Below, piece after piece: positions 1 through 10,039 of a DNA stretch of 64,000 bases. Numbering within the stretch: position 1 is the first letter of the stretch; the number at the start of each line of letters is the position of its first letter. Position numbers and translations under genes: made by a program. Source of the stretch: Streptomyces thinghirensis. Lineage in GTDB: Bacteria > Actinomycetota > Actinomycetia > Streptomycetales > Streptomycetaceae. The notes beneath the pieces were generated by a model. That model saw nothing but the letters and a program-made list of their open reading frames with translations. It was not told where the DNA came from and searched no databases. The stretch spans positions 1 to 64,000 of the forward strand of contig JAKFGP010000002.1 in assembly GCA_021502835.1 (NCBI GenBank). The letters are read 5' to 3'.

Positions 1-335
1 CGCTTCTCCGGCTCGTCCCGTGACCGGAGCCGGTCCGCGAGCGAGGGGCTGATCGGTCCTCAGCCGTGCGGTGTCGACAGTGCGCAAAGAGGCGCGTGCG
101 GGCTGGTCCCCAGCCGAAGCCGGAGACGTCTAGTCGATCTCGGTGCGGCCCCCAGTGAGGCCGCTCGCTGCCATGGGGTGTTGGGACATAGTCACAATCC
201 TGCCTCGTTACTGGCCTCCGAATCGGAAACCGAGTAACCATATAAAGCAGGGCCCACGACGCGGGGTGCATGGGGCCCACGGTCCGAGGGCCTGACGGAT
301 CAACAGCGAACTTCGAGGTGCACCTTGGCTTCCAG
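1..335. other. intergenic region, nothing recognised
   Basis: No frame here encodes a protein I recognise. A somewhat AT-richer patch lies around 190-250, which could hold the promoter of the downstream membrane protein gene, but I see no clear -35/-10 pair. The first 200 bases may be the 3' side of a gene cut by the window edge; I could not identify it. Confidence 0.4.
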
Positions 336-3316
336 ATGCCGGACCGCGCGGCGCCACGGGCCGCGTGAGTGGGCCGCCCGTCCATGCGTGTCCGAACCCC
401 GCTGATGACACTGGCGTCCTGCTGTGCTCGCCATGGCGTTCACCATGTTCGCGGGATTCCCGGACGGACTGGCTTCGGTACGGGTCGGTCCACTTACCGT
501 CGAAGCCCGCGACGAATCGGCGTGGACCAAGATCGGATCTTTTTCTTCGTCTTCCAGGTCGCCGATGGCGACTGCCGTCCGGATTTAACATCTGGCTCTC
601 CCAACCAAGCTTCGGCCGCCGCTGAGCGCCATGTCGATGGAGCAGCAGAACCTCGACCGGTACCGGATGGGCATCGCCCGGTACAAGAGGTGGCTGCTGC
701 TCGGCATCACGGCCCTGGTCGGCCTGATCGCCGGCGCCTCGGCCTCCGGTCGGTGGCAGACCTGGCGATAGTGGGTCAACGGCGTGCCCTTCGGGCAGAA
801 GGACCCCAGTTCAAGCTGGACGTCTCCTTCTACGCCTTCGACCTGCCCTAGGTACCGGTTCCTGCTCGGCTTCGGCTACGCCGCCGTGATCATCTCAGTG
901 ATCGCCGCCGCGCTCACCCACTACCTGTGCGGCGGGCTCGCGTCACCAGCCCGGGCGCGCTGCCCACGGCGCGCCGCGGGCACCTGTCGGTGCTCATCGG
1001 CGTCTGCGTCGCCCTCAGGCGGTCGCCTACTGGCTGGACCGGTACAGGCTGGCGGTGAAGTCGCAGCGACTTCAAGGCGACCGACAGCTGGACCGGTCTC
1101 AGGTACGTCGACGCCAACGCCTATCTGCCGGCCAAGACGATCCTGTTCTGCATCGCCGTCATCTGCGCGCTGCTGTTCTTCGCCACCATCTGGCGGCGCA
1201 CCTGGCAGCTGCCCGTGATCGGCCTCGGCCTGACGGTGCTCTCCGCGATCCTCATCGGCGGTCTGTACCCGGCGCTGGTCCAGAAGTTCCAGGTCCAGCC
1301 GAACGAGCAGGCCAAGGAGGCGCCGTACGTCGAGAAGAACCTCAAGGCGACGCGCGACGCCTACGGCATCGAGGGCACCCAGGTCACCGAGTACCCGGGC
1401 GTGAGCCAGACCAAGGACCAGACCAAGCTCCGTGACGCGACGTGGACGCCGCCGCGTCCATCCGGATCATGGACCCGAACGTCATCTCGCCGACGTTCCA
1501 GCAACTCCCAGCAGATGAGGAACTACTACGCGTTCCCGAACAACCTGGACGTCGACCGCTACGCCAAGGACGGCAAGGACCAGGACACGGTCATCGGTCT
1601 GCGCGAGCTGAACCTGGCCGGCATCCCGAAGAAGAACTGGATCAACAACCACTTCCGCTACACCCACGGCTACGGAGTGGTCGCGGCCAGGGGCACCGAG
1701 GTCGACTCCGGGGGCCGTCCGGTCTTCACCGAGTCCGACCTGCCGTCCAAGGGGCGACCTCGGGACGTACGAGCAGCGGATCTACTACGGCGAGAAGACC
1801 AGCACGTACTCGATCGTCGGCGGTCCCCAGAAGGAGATCGACTACTCCGACGACAACGGCGAGAAGACGTTCAGCTACAAGGGCGACGGCGGGGTGGACC
1901 TGTCCAACCCGATCAACCGGGCGGCGTACGCGGCAGCGTTCAGCGAGCCGCAGATCCTCTACTCGGTGCGATCGGAGAGGCTCGCGGATCCTGTACAACC
2001 GCACGCCCAAGGAGCGCGTCGAGGCGGTCGCCCCGTGGCTGACCATCGACGGCGACGCCTACCCGGCGGTGGTGGACGGCCGTATCCAGTGGATCGTCGA
2101 CGCCTACACGACGACGAACGGCTATCCGTACGCCTCGCGTACGACGCTCGGTGGACACGACCGCGGACTCGCTGACCGCGGCCAACGACCAGCGCGCGGT
2201 GGTGGCCCAGCAGAACCAGGTCAACTACATCCGCAACTCCGTGAAGGCGACCGTCGACGCGTACAGCGGTGACGTCAAGCTCTACCAGTGGGACACCGAG
2301 GACCCGGTCCTCAAGACCTGGATGAAGGCGTTCCCGAACACGGTGCAGGACAAGAGCGAGATCTCCGACACGCTGATGGCGCATCTGCGCTACCCGCGGG
2401 ATCTGTTCAGGTCCAGCGCGAGCTGCTCACGCGCTACCACGTGAAGGACGCCAACACCTTCCTCAGCGGCAGCGAGGTGTGGCAGGTGCCGGACGACCCG
2501 ACCAACAAGTCGGGCGACGCGGTACCGCCGTACTACCTGAGCATGAAGATGCCCGATCAGAAGCAACAGGCGTTCTCGCTCACGACGACGTTCACGCCCA
2601 ACGGACGTGACAACCTGAGCGCGTTCATGGCGGTCGACGCCGAGGCCGGGACAGAGGGCTACGGCAAGATCAGAATCCTGAAACTGCCGACCAGTACGAC
2701 CGTCAACGGACCGAAACAGGTCCAGAGCCAGTTGAACTCCGGGCAGGACATCGCCGAGACCATCAGGCTGCTGAGAGGCGGCGACCCCGAGGTCGAGTAC
2801 GGCAACCTGCTGACGGTGCCGCTCGACGGAGGCCTGTTGTACAGTCGAGCCGGTCTATGTGCGCGGTGGCGACCTCAAAGTACCCGCTGCTGCGCAAGGT
2901 CCTGGTGAGCTACGGGGGCAACACCGCCTTCGAGAACACGCTCGACGAGGCCCTCGCCAAGGTCTTCGGTGAGGCTGAGGGAGGCTCGACCCAGCCACCA
3001 CCGGACGAGGGCGAGGACACCACCGAGCCACCGCCGACCTCCACCAACCCGACGGTCCGGGAAGCGCTCAGTGACGCGCAGAAGGCCTTCGACGCCGGCC
3101 AGAAGGCGCTGGAACAGAAGGACCTCGCCGCGTACGCGGAGGCCCAGAAGGATCTGGAGGAGGCTCTGCAACGCGCCGAGGACGCGCAGGCCCAGGCCGA
3201 CGAGAGCGGCGGCAAGAACGGGGACGACAAGAACGGGGGACAAGGGCGAGGACGGCAAGGCAAGCCCGAGTCCGGACCCCACCGGCGATTCCGGTTCGGG
3301 CCAGGGCAGCGGCTGA
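336..3316 (+). CDS. UPF0182 family integral membrane protein (frameshifted)
   Basis: The fragments read in order as one UPF0182/COG1615 protein of about 990 residues, the usual Streptomyces length. The start (MPDR) is at 336. N-terminal membrane segments follow (MAFTMFAGF, then [19 protein letters not shown] near 690). The family block ending YLPAKTILF precedes another membrane stretch near 1150-1270. The large extracytoplasmic part contains [27 protein letters not shown] and [19 protein letters not shown]. The tail is acidic, proline- and lysine-rich and low-complexity. At least a dozen single-base frame breaks occur, densest before about 1500. The family's function is unknown. The start is uncertain because the first 300 bases are unusually damaged. 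Confidence 0.85.
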
Positions 3317-3391
3317 CCCCGTTGCTTCGAGCCGAGCGTTAGAGCTGGTCAAAGCCCATCCCGCGCCGTGCTAGGGTTGTGAACACAACGG

Positions 3392-3465
3392 CGCGGGGTG
3401 GAGCAGCTCGGTAGCTCGCTGGGCTCATAACCCAGAGGTCGCAGGTTCAAATCCTGTCCCCGCTA
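3392..3465 (+). tRNA. initiator tRNA-Met (CAT), copy 1
   Basis: A full cloverleaf is visible with anticodon CAT in the CTCATAA loop, a GGTTCAAAT T-arm and a CGCGGGG/CCCCGCT acceptor stem. The mismatched first acceptor pair (C1 opposite T72) and the GGG/CCC anticodon stem are the marks of an initiator tRNA. The 3' CCA is not encoded. It lies 75 bases after the UPF0182 gene and is followed by a strong hairpin. Confidence 0.95.
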
Positions 3466-3492
3466 CTGAAGTCGTGAGCTACGTGCGAACGA

Positions 3493-3532
3493 CCACGAAG
3501 GCCCGGATTCCGAAGGATCCGGGCCTTCGTGG
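3493..3532 (+). terminator. terminator after tRNA-fMet copy 1
   Basis: A near-perfect hairpin has arms CCACGAAGGCCCGGAT and ATCCGGGCCTTCGTGG around a short CCGAAGG loop, 27 bases after the tRNA. No T-run follows, as is common in Streptomyces. Confidence 0.8.
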
Positions 3533-3693
3533 ATGTGCGAACGCATGTGCCGGTGAGGGCTACGGCCGCGCCGCCAGGGGAGTTGGGGAGATCTGTGTTT
3601 GACTTGTCTCCCTGTGGGCATGTCGACAAAACGCTGAAGTGACCTCAATGGCTGCGGTATACCGGATGTACCCAGGTTGCAGGTGGTGCGACG

Positions 3694-5559
3694 ATGGACG
3701 TTATGGGGGACATGGCAAATCTGTTCGGGACAGGGCGTTTTGCGCAGCCGTCCGGTCAGGAGGAAGCCACGGACGAGGCCCAGGAGGTCGCCGACGAGGC
3801 TGCCGAGGAAGTGCGCCTGCGGCTCGCCGTCGAGGCCGGCGAGGTCGAGGCGATGAGCGTCCTCGGCGCGATGCTGCTGCGCCGCGGCGACTTCGACGGT
3901 GCCGAGTCCCATCTGCGTGCGCCGCCACCGCGGCCGGTGACCGGGCCGCCGCCAACAACCTGGGCGTTCTGCTGCACCAGCGCGGATACGCCGACGAGGC
4001 CGCCGGATGGTGGCGGATCGCCGCCGTCGCCGGGTCCGCCGCGGCCGCCCACGCGCTGGGGCGGCACTTCCGCGAGCGCGGGGACGAGCCCGCCGCCGAG
4101 TACTGGCTGTGTCAGTCCGCCGAGCAGGGCCATGTGCTGGGCGCCTACGCGCTCGCCGACCTGCTGGAGCACCAGCGGCGACGACGCCGGCGCCGAGCGG
4201 TGGATGCGGCCGCGGCCGACCGAGGGCACCGGGGGGCCGCTTACCGGCTGGCCCGGACGCTGGACCGGCGCGCCGGGGCGGGGCCGGGCCGGTGACGACG
4301 GGGCAGCGGCCCCCGCGGCCGTGGAGACCGAGCAGTGGTACCGGCAGGCCGCCGCGCGCGGCCACCGGCGGGCCGCACTGCACCTCGGGACGATCCTGGA
4401 GAAGCGGGGCGAGCTCAAGGGAGGCCGGCCGCTGGTATCTGACGTCCGCCAAGGACGGCGAGGCCCGCGCCGCCTGCGCGCTCGGCTTCCTGCTGCGGGA
4501 CGCCGGGGGACAGCGAGAGCGCCGCCGTGTGGTGGCTGCGGGCCGCGCAGGACGGTGACGGCAACGCCGCCAACGCGCTGGGCGCGCTGCACGCCGAGCG
4601 CGGCGAGACCCAGACCGCCGAGCGCTGGTACCGGGCGGCCATGGACGCCGGGGACGACAACGGGGCGTACAACCTCGGGCTCCTCTGCGCCGAGCAGGGG
4701 CGCACCACGCAGGCCGAGCAGTGGTACCGCCGGGCCGCGTACGCCGGACACCGGGAGGCCTCCAACGCGCTGGCCATCCTGCTGCTGCGCGGCGGGGACG
4801 AGACCGGCGCCGAGCCGTGGTTCTCCAAGGCCGCCGAGGCGGGCGGCGTCGACGCCGCCTTCAACCTCGGGATCCTGCACGCCGGACGGAGCGAGGACCG
4901 GGCGGCGCTGCGCTGGTAACGAGCGGGCCGCCGCCGCCGGGCACACCGAGGCGGCGCTGCAGGTCGGGGATGGCGCGCCTGCGCGACGGCGACGAGCGCG
5001 AGGCCGAGCGGTTCCCTGCGGTGCGCGGCGGGGGGCGGCGGCGCGGAGGCCGCGTACCGGCAGTCGGCGGCGCTGCTCGACGCCCGCCGGCCGCCCGCGC
5101 CCGCACACGAGCTGGGGGAGACGGCACAGGAGAAGTCCGAGTGCGAGGATGGTACGAGCGGGCGGCCTCCCAGGGACACCGGCGGGCCCAGGTGCGGGTC
5201 GGGATGCTGGCGCGCGCCCCGCGGTGACGTGGTGGAGGCGGCGCGTTGGTACCGGGAGGCGGCGGAGGCCGGGTCGCGCAACGGCGCGTTCAATCTCGGG
5301 CTGCTGCTGGCCCGGAGGGGAGCGAGCCGGAGGCCGTCGTGTGGTGGCGCCGGGCGGCGGACGCCGGGCACGGACGGGCGGCGCTGCGGCTGGCGCTGGT
5401 CTGCGCGCGGCGCGGGGAACTGGCCGAGGGGCAGCGGTGGGCGGACCGGGCGGTGTCTCTGGGGCGCGGAGGTGGCTGAGCGGGCGGCTCTGGTTGCGGG
5501 ACGCGTTGCGGCAGGAGTTGTCGGCGTGGACGCTGCGCTGGGCTGGGGGTGCTCTTTGA
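3694..5559 (+). CDS. Sel1/TPR-repeat protein (frameshifted)
   Basis: A chain of about 36-residue helical repeats of the Sel1/TPR type. Recurrent motifs are AERWYRAAMDAGDDNGAYNL, AEQWYRRAAYAGHREASNAL and EPWFSKAAEAGGVDAAFNL. The N-terminus (MDVMGDMANLFGTGRF) starts at 3694, and the last in-frame helix (LRDALRQELSA) runs to 5559, giving about 620 residues. Such proteins are cytoplasmic scaffolds for protein-protein contact; no partner can be read from sequence. It is broken by roughly ten single-base shifts. Long ORFs on the opposite strand are codon-bias shadows. The gene sits between two copies of initiator tRNA. Confidence 0.85.
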   Translation: MDVMGDMANLFGTGRFAQPSGQEEATDEAQEVADEAAEEVRLRLAVEAGEVEAMSVLGAMLLRRGDFDGAESHLRAPPPRPVTGPPPTTWAFCCTSADTPTRPPDGGGSPPSPGPPRPPTRWGGTSASAGTSPPPSTGCVSPPSRAMCWAPTRSPTCWSTSGDDAGAERWMRPRPTEGTGGPLTGWPGRWTGAPGRGRAGDDGAAAPAAVETEQWYRQAAARGHRRAALHLGTILEKRGELKGGRPLVSDVRQGRRGPRRLRARLPAAGRRGTARAPPCGGCGPRRTVTATPPTRWARCTPSAARPRPPSAGTGRPWTPGTTTGRTTSGSSAPSRGAPRRPSSGTAGPRTPDTGRPPTRWPSCCCAAGTRPAPSRGSPRPPRRAASTPPSTSGSCTPDGARTGRRCAGNERAAAAGHTEAALQVGDGAPARRRRARGRAVPCGARRGAAARRPRTGSRRRCSTPAGRPRPHTSWGRRHRRSPSARMVRAGGLPGTPAGPGAGRDAGARPAVTWWRRRVGTGRRRRPGRATARSISGCCWPGGERAGGRRVVAPGGGRRARTGGAAAGAGLRAARGTGRGAAVGGPGGVSGARRWLSGRLWLRDALRQELSAWTLRWAGGAL

Positions 5560-5599
5560 GGGCGCCGGCGTTGTCGCTGGCCGGGGGCGGCGGGGTGGG

Positions 5600-5745
5600 T
5601 CGCGTGGTCCGGCGCTGCCCGGGTGCCGCTGCGCCCACCCGTGCCGCCCTGGCGGTACCTCCCAGGCCGTTCAGGCACTGGGGGAGGCACGACCGCCCGC
5701 AGCTACGGCGGCTGTGACTGCCCGCAGTTACGGGGCGATTTGCTT
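5600..5745 (+). repeat. interspersed intergenic repeat, copy C (short)
   Basis: This block shares its core GGTACCTCCCAGGCCGTTCA and the following GGGGGAGGCACGAC...CCCGCAG segment with copies at 9766-9960 and 62497-62726. It overlaps none of the genes and lies just upstream of the second tRNA-fMet. The GGTACCTCCC...GGGAGGCAC halves can form a stem. Confidence 0.7.
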
Positions 5746-5781
5746 CTCGTCGTGGGGTTGACGTAATGTTCCATTCATCGA

Positions 5782-5856
5782 CGCGGGGTGGAGCAGCTCG
5801 GTAGCTCGCTGGGCTCATAACCCAGAGGTCGCGGGTTCCAAATCCTGTCCCCGCTA
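5782..5856 (+). tRNA. initiator tRNA-Met (CAT), copy 2
   Basis: It is nearly identical to the copy at 3392, with the same CAT anticodon and the same C1:T72 mismatch. It differs by one A-to-G change in the T-stem and one extra C in the T-loop (GGTTCCAAAT). The extra base makes an eight-base loop and is most likely a sequencing error, since the T-loop is invariant at seven. Confidence 0.9.
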
Positions 5857-5863
5857 CTGAAGG

Positions 5864-5900
5864 CCGAGGGGCCGGAATCCGAAAGGGTTCCGGCCCTCGG
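5864..5900 (+). terminator. terminator after tRNA-fMet copy 2
   Basis: Hairpin CCGAGGGGCCGGAATCC / GGGTTCCGGCCCTCGG with a GAAA loop, seven bases after the tRNA. Confidence 0.8.
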
Positions 5901-5933
5901 TGCATTGGCATCCACGCGTTGGCACCCACGCGA

Positions 5934-5965
5934 AGAGCCCGGCGCCTGTCGGTGCCGGGGCTCTC
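5934..5965 (-). terminator. terminator downstream of catR
   Basis: Hairpin with arms AGAGCCCGGCGCC and GGTGCCGGGGCTCT, immediately past the catR stop codon on the minus strand. Confidence 0.6.
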
Positions 5966-5979
5966 GTGCAGAGGAGGGC

Positions 5980-6396
5980 TTACGCCGCCGCGCAGTTCGG
6001 GCAGGTGCCGCGGTACGTCACCTCGACGTCCGAGACGGTGAAACCGAAGCGCTCCGAGTCGGGGAGATCGGCCAGCGGGTTGCCGATCGGGTGGACGTCG
6101 CGGATCGCGCCGCACTGGGCGCAGACCAGGTGGTGGTGCGGCTGGTGCGCGTTCGGGTCGTAGCGCTTGGCGCGCTTGTCCGTCGCGACTTCCAGCACCT
6201 CACCGAGCGATACGAGTTCGCCCAGGGTGTTGTAGACGGTCGCCCGGGAGATCTCCGGGAGCTTGCCCACAGCCCTGGCGTGCACCTCGTCGGCCGTCAG
6301 GTGGACGTGTTCGCCGTCGAGGACCTCGGCCACGACGCGCCGCTGCGCGGTCATGCGCCAGCCGCGTCCACGCAGCCGTTCCAGTAGGTCACTCAT
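5980..6396 (-). CDS. catR: CatR, Fur-family peroxide-sensing repressor
   Basis: An intact 138-residue Fur-family protein. The N-terminal winged helix carries the recognition segment [20 protein letters not shown]. The C-terminal dimerisation/metal domain has the [12 protein letters not shown] cluster and a second CPNC pair near the end, which together form the structural zinc site. I start it at [10 protein letters not shown] (6396) because an upstream extension in the same frame has no family similarity. It lies divergent from the catalase gene, the arrangement known for CatR/catA in S. coelicolor, where metal-bound CatR represses catA and peroxide oxidation releases it. Other Fur-type sensors look similar; the context makes CatR most likely. 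Confidence 0.9.
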   Translation of the reverse strand: MSDLLERLRGRGWRMTAQRRVVAEVLDGEHVHLTADEVHARAVGKLPEISRATVYNTLGELVSLGEVLEVATDKRAKRYDPNAHQPHHHLVCAQCGAIRDVHPIGNPLADLPDSERFGFTVSDVEVTYRGTCPNCAAA

Positions 6397-6458
6397 ACAG
6401 ACCAGCCTAACAGCAAGGGGGGACCAGGTCCCGAACGTGTGTGACTTTGGAGTCTTAC

Positions 6459-6486
6459 TTGACTTAGACATTGTCCATTGTAGGAT
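6459..6486 (+). promoter_or_regulatory. catA promoter with candidate CatR operator
   Basis: A -35-like TTGACT (6459-6464) and -10-like TAGGAT (6481-6486) are separated by 16 bases. Between them lies TTAGACATTGTCC, whose GACATTGTC core is a near-perfect inverted repeat. This is where a Fur/PerR-type repressor would be expected. The operator assignment is inference from position. Confidence 0.55.
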
Positions 6487-6541
6487 CGGGAGCGGCATTA
6501 GCCAAGGGACAGGTTTTGCAGGATTGGCGCAGGAGGCGTAC

Positions 6542-7992
6542 GTGACACAGGGACCGCTCACTACGGAGGCCGGGGCTCCGGTAGCCGACAACCAGAACAG
6601 TGAGACCGCGGGCATCGGCGGCCCCGTGCTCGTCCAGGACCAGCTCCTGCTGGAGAAGCTGGCCCACTTCAACCGTGAGCGCATCCCGGAGCGTGTCGTG
6701 CACGCCCGGGGCGCCGGCGCCTACGGCACCTTCACGGTCACCGCCGATGTCACCAAGTACACCCGGGCGAAGTTCCTGTCCGAGGTCGGCAAGGAGACGG
6801 AGACCTTCCTCCGCTTCTCCACCGTGGCCGGCAACCTGGGCGCGGCGGACGCCGTCCGTGACCCGCGCGGCTTCGCGCTGAAGTTCTACACCGAAGAGGG
6901 CAACTACGACCTCGTCGGCAACAACACCCCGGTGTTCTTCATCAGAGACGCCATCAAGTTCCCGGACTTCATCCACACCCAGAAGCGCGACCCCTACACG
7001 GGCTCGACGGAGATGGACAACGTCTGGGACTTCTGGAGCCTGTCGCCGGAGTCGACGCACCAGGTGACCTGGCTGTTCGGTGACCGCGGCATCCCGGCGT
7101 CGTACCGCCACATGGACGGCTTCGGCTCGCACACCTTCCAGTGGAACAACGAGGCCGGCGAGGCCTTCTGGGTCAAGTACCACTTCAAGACCGACCAGGG
7201 CATCAAGTGCCTCACGCAGGCCGAGGCCGACAAGCTCGCCGGTGAGGACCCCGACTCCCACCAGCGCGACCTGCGTCAGGCCATCGAGCGCGGCGACTTC
7301 CCGTCCTGGACCGTCGGCGTGCAGATCATGCCCGTCGCCGAGGCCGCGACGTACCGCTTCAACCCGTTCGACCTGACCAAGGTGTGGCCGCACGCGGACT
7401 ACCCGATCGTCTGGTTCGGCAAGCTGGAGCTCAACCGCAACCCGGAGAACATCTTCGCCGAGGTCGAGCAGTCGATCTTCTCCCCGGCGCACTTCGTGCC
7501 CGGCATCGGCCGTCCCCGGACAAGATGCTCCAGGGCCGCCTGTTCGGCTACGGCGACGCCCACCGCTACCGCGTCGGCATCAACGCCGACCACCTGCCGG
7601 TGAACCGTCCGCACGCCACCGAGGCGCGCACCAACTCCCGTGACGGCTACCTGTACGACGGCCGCCACAAGGGGTGCGAAGAACTACGAGCCGAACAGCT
7701 TCGGCGGCCCGTTCCAGACGGACAAGCCCCTGTGGCAGCCGGTCGCCGTCTCCGGTGTCACCGGCGAGACCGCGACTCCGTCGCACGCCGAGGACAACGA
7801 CTTCGTCCAGGCGGGCAACCTCTACCGGCTGATGACGGACGAGGAGAAGGAGCGGCTGATCGACAACATGGCCGGCGCCCTCTCCGACGTCTCGCGCGAC
7901 GACATCATCGAGCGCGCGATCAACAATTTCCGTCAGGCCGACGGCGACCCGGCAAGCGGCTGGAGGCCGCGGTCCAGGCCCTGCGCGGCTGA
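6542..7992 (+). CDS. catA: CatA, monofunctional haem catalase (frameshifted)
   Basis: A clade-3 type small-subunit catalase of about 483 residues. The start is GTG at 6542 with AGGAGG at 6531-6536. The active-site histidine lies in [14 protein letters not shown] (about residue 54) and the active-site asparagine in [15 protein letters not shown]. The proximal haem tyrosine is in [14 protein letters not shown]. It degrades hydrogen peroxide to water and oxygen in the cytoplasm. Breaks occur near 7515, 7675 and 7950, and the C-terminus ([13 protein letters not shown]) is recovered in another frame. It is divergent from catR and presumably under its control. Confidence 0.93.
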
Positions 7993-8022
7993 CGTCCAGC
8001 ACTGGACCGCTTGTCGTAGCGG

Positions 8023-8056
8023 CGGGCCGGATCCCCGGGTACGGGGGTCCGGCCCG
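8023..8056 (+). terminator. bidirectional terminator after catA
   Basis: Hairpin CGGGCCGGATCCCC / GGGGGTCCGGCCCG around GGGTAC. It lies between the converging catA and CBS-protein genes. Confidence 0.75.
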
Positions 8057-8093
8057 TTCGTCGTGTCAGCAGAGTGTCGTCGGCGAGCCGTCG

Positions 8094-8502
8094 TCAGGCG
8101 ATCACCGCCGGTGCCTCGGGGGCGCGAGCGTTCCGGCGCCCAGCAGCGGATGATGTCGCGGACCGAGACGATGCCGCGCGGGCTCGCCGCGGTCGAGGAC
8201 GATGAGGTGGCGGAAGCCGCCGTGCGCCATCGCCCGGGCCGCCTCCTCCACGGTCCAGAGGGCGCGGCGAACACGACGTCGGTGGTGGTGTGGGCGTGGG
8301 CGCGTTCGATGTCAGGGTCCTGGCCCGTGCCGACGGAGACGAGGACGTCGCGTTCGGTGAGGATGCCGATGCCGCCGGCGTCGGGGTCGTACACCACGGC
8401 CGCGCCGACGCGGCGCGCGGACATCAGCGCGGCGGCCTGGCGGAGGGTGTGGGCGGGGCCGATGGTGAGGACTACCGTGCTCATGGCTTCGCGGACGAGC
8501 AT
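8094..8502 (-). CDS. CBS-domain protein (frameshifted)
   Basis: A small protein of about 136 residues with two CBS motifs. The first is MLVREAMSTVVLTIGPAHTL followed by ALMSARRVGAAVVYD and GILTERDVL; the second ends GIVSVRDIIRCWAPER. The start at 8502 is chosen because GGAGGTG lies nine bases upstream; the frame opens further to 8532. Breaks near 8265 and 8120 interrupt the second domain. Paired CBS domains typically bind adenosyl ligands and act as energy or redox sensors; no effector domain is attached, so the target is unknown. Confidence 0.8.
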
Positions 8503-8649
8503 GGGTGGAGCCACCTCCTGCCGGTGATCCATGAGGTTAGTTCATGGATTCACAAGTTCACGAGTGGGGGGGACTCTCAGAGTGGCAGGCAAAGCGCGGG
8601 TCAACAAGAGGGCGGGCGGGGGGCGCGTAGGGGAGCGTCGGGAAGGCGC

Positions 8650-9451
8650 TCAGTAGCGCTGGTTGAGATACCCGAGAAGCTCGTCGTGGAGCCGCCCGTT
8701 CGACGCCGCCGCGTTGCCGCTGTTCGGACCGTGGCGGCCGTCGAGGCCGGTGAAGGTGCCGCCTGCCTCCGTGACGATGATCGCGGGGGCGGCCATGTCC
8801 CAGAGGGAGAGCTCGGGTTCGGCGCAGATGTCGACCGATCCCTCGGCGACCATCATGTACGGCCAGAAGTCGCCGTACGCGCGCGTGCGCCACACCTCGC
8901 GGGTCAGGTCGAGGAAACCGTCGAGCCGGCCCTGCTCCTCCCAGCCGCTGAGCGGGAGTACGCGAAGGAGGCGTCGGAGAGGGCGGAGACCTGGGAGACC
9001 TGGAGCCGGGAGGCCGAGGTCAGGGCTGCGGCCGGTGAAGGCGCCGTGGTCCTTCACCGCCCACCAGCGGCGGCCGAGGGCCGGGGCGGAGGCGAGGCCG
9101 ACGACGGGCTGGTAGCCGCCCTCGCCCGCCTCCATGAGGGGAGATGAGGGTGGCCCAGACGGGGACGCCGCGCACGTAGTTCTTGGTGCCGTCGATCGGG
9201 TCGATGATCCAGCGGCGGGGACCGGTGCCCTCGACGCCGTACTCCTCGCCGAGGACCGCGTCGCGGGGGCGGGCGCGGGCGAGGTGGCCGCGGATGAGTT
9301 CCTCGGCGGCCTTGTCCGCCTCGCTCACCGGGGTCATGTCCGGCTTGGTCTCGACCTTCAGGTCAAGGGCCTTGAAGCGTTCCATCGTCGCGGCGTCGGC
9401 GGCGTCCGCGAGGACGTGGGCGAGGCGGAGGTCGTCGAGGTAGTCGGGCAT
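8650..9451 (-). CDS. hisN: HisN, histidinol-phosphatase of the inositol monophosphatase family (frameshifted)
   Basis: About 266 residues starting [19 protein letters not shown]. The magnesium-site motifs are all present: the LGEEYG glutamate, the [10 protein letters not shown] aspartates and the LSLWDMAAP aspartate near the C-terminus. Actinobacterial proteins of this subgroup dephosphorylate histidinol phosphate in histidine biosynthesis, though inositol monophosphatase activity cannot be excluded. Frame breaks lie near 9145 and 8955-9030. The gene ends YLNQRY at 8650. Confidence 0.85.
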
Positions 9452-9543
9452 GCGGTCACGGTATCTGTCGGGGGGTGGGGCGGGGCTACCAGGGGTTTGG
9501 CGGGGCGGAGTGGGATCCGGGGCTGGGTGGTGGTGACGGGCGG

Positions 9544-9780
9544 GTGCGCGGCCCGGTGTTGGCGGGGTGCGGGTGTGCTCGGTGCGGGGCGGAGGTGGGT
9601 GCGTGGTCCGGCGTGGCGGGGTGCGGGTGTGCAGGCGCTGGGTGGAGGTGGGTGCGCGGTCCGGTGTTGACGGGGTGCCGGGTCTGCCGGGGCTGAGTGG
9701 AGGTGGGTGCGCGGCCGGTGTTGGTGGAGTGCGGTCTGTCGGGCCCGGGCTGAGGCCGGTGCGCTGCCCGGCGTTGCGGG
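9544..9780 (+). repeat. degenerate tandem repeat, period 52-55 bp, five units
   Basis: Units begin with GTGCG(C/T)GG(C)CCGG(T/C)GTTG-like sequence at 9544, 9599, 9652, 9707 and 9759, and most carry GGAGGTGG before the next unit. The last unit runs straight into the interspersed repeat that follows. ORFs predicted through it on either strand are low-complexity artefacts. Confidence 0.7.
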
Positions 9781-9960
9781 GTGCCTCCCCCACTCTCAGG
9801 CTTCTCCCCCACGCTCGGCTTCGCTCGCGCGGGGGGACCCCCATGAGCGGGTGGTGCCCCCACCGCCCACCCGTGCCGCCCCTGGGGGTACCTCCCGGGC
9901 CGTTCAGGCGCTGGGGGAGGCACGACTGCCCGCAGCTACGCCGGGACTGCGCCGGGAAGC
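9766..9960 (+). repeat. interspersed intergenic repeat, copy A
   Basis: This copy closely matches the block at 62497-62726. It contains GGGTGCCTCCCCCA, then CCACGCTCGGCTTCGCTCGC, GGGGGGACCCCCATGAGCGG, a GGGGGTACCTCCC...GGGGGAGGCACGACT stem and a CCCGCAGCTACG end. Stretches of dyad symmetry suggest a structured or mobile non-coding element. It lies between hisN and a TetR gene. Confidence 0.75.
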
Positions 9961-10039
9961 GGATGCCCGTGCGAGGGCTCTTGACAGTGCTCCCATACCC
10001 GTCAAATCTGGGCACCAAGTCGCTCGGCCCGGGGAGGCG

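Noticed and set aside
336..3316. A genuinely decayed UPF0182 pseudogene
   Set aside because: It is the most damaged gene, but the damage type is the same as in essential genes and no large deletion is present, so sequence error is simpler. The first 300 bp remain doubtful.
3756..5690. A 644-residue open frame on the minus strand opposite the Sel1-repeat gene
   Set aside because: It is Arg/Pro/Ala-rich with no motifs and mirrors codon bias of the real gene on the plus strand.
9452..10039. Glycine/valine/arginine-rich ORFs downstream of hisN on both strands
   Set aside because: They are translations of the tandem and interspersed repeats, without ribosome-binding sites or family similarity.
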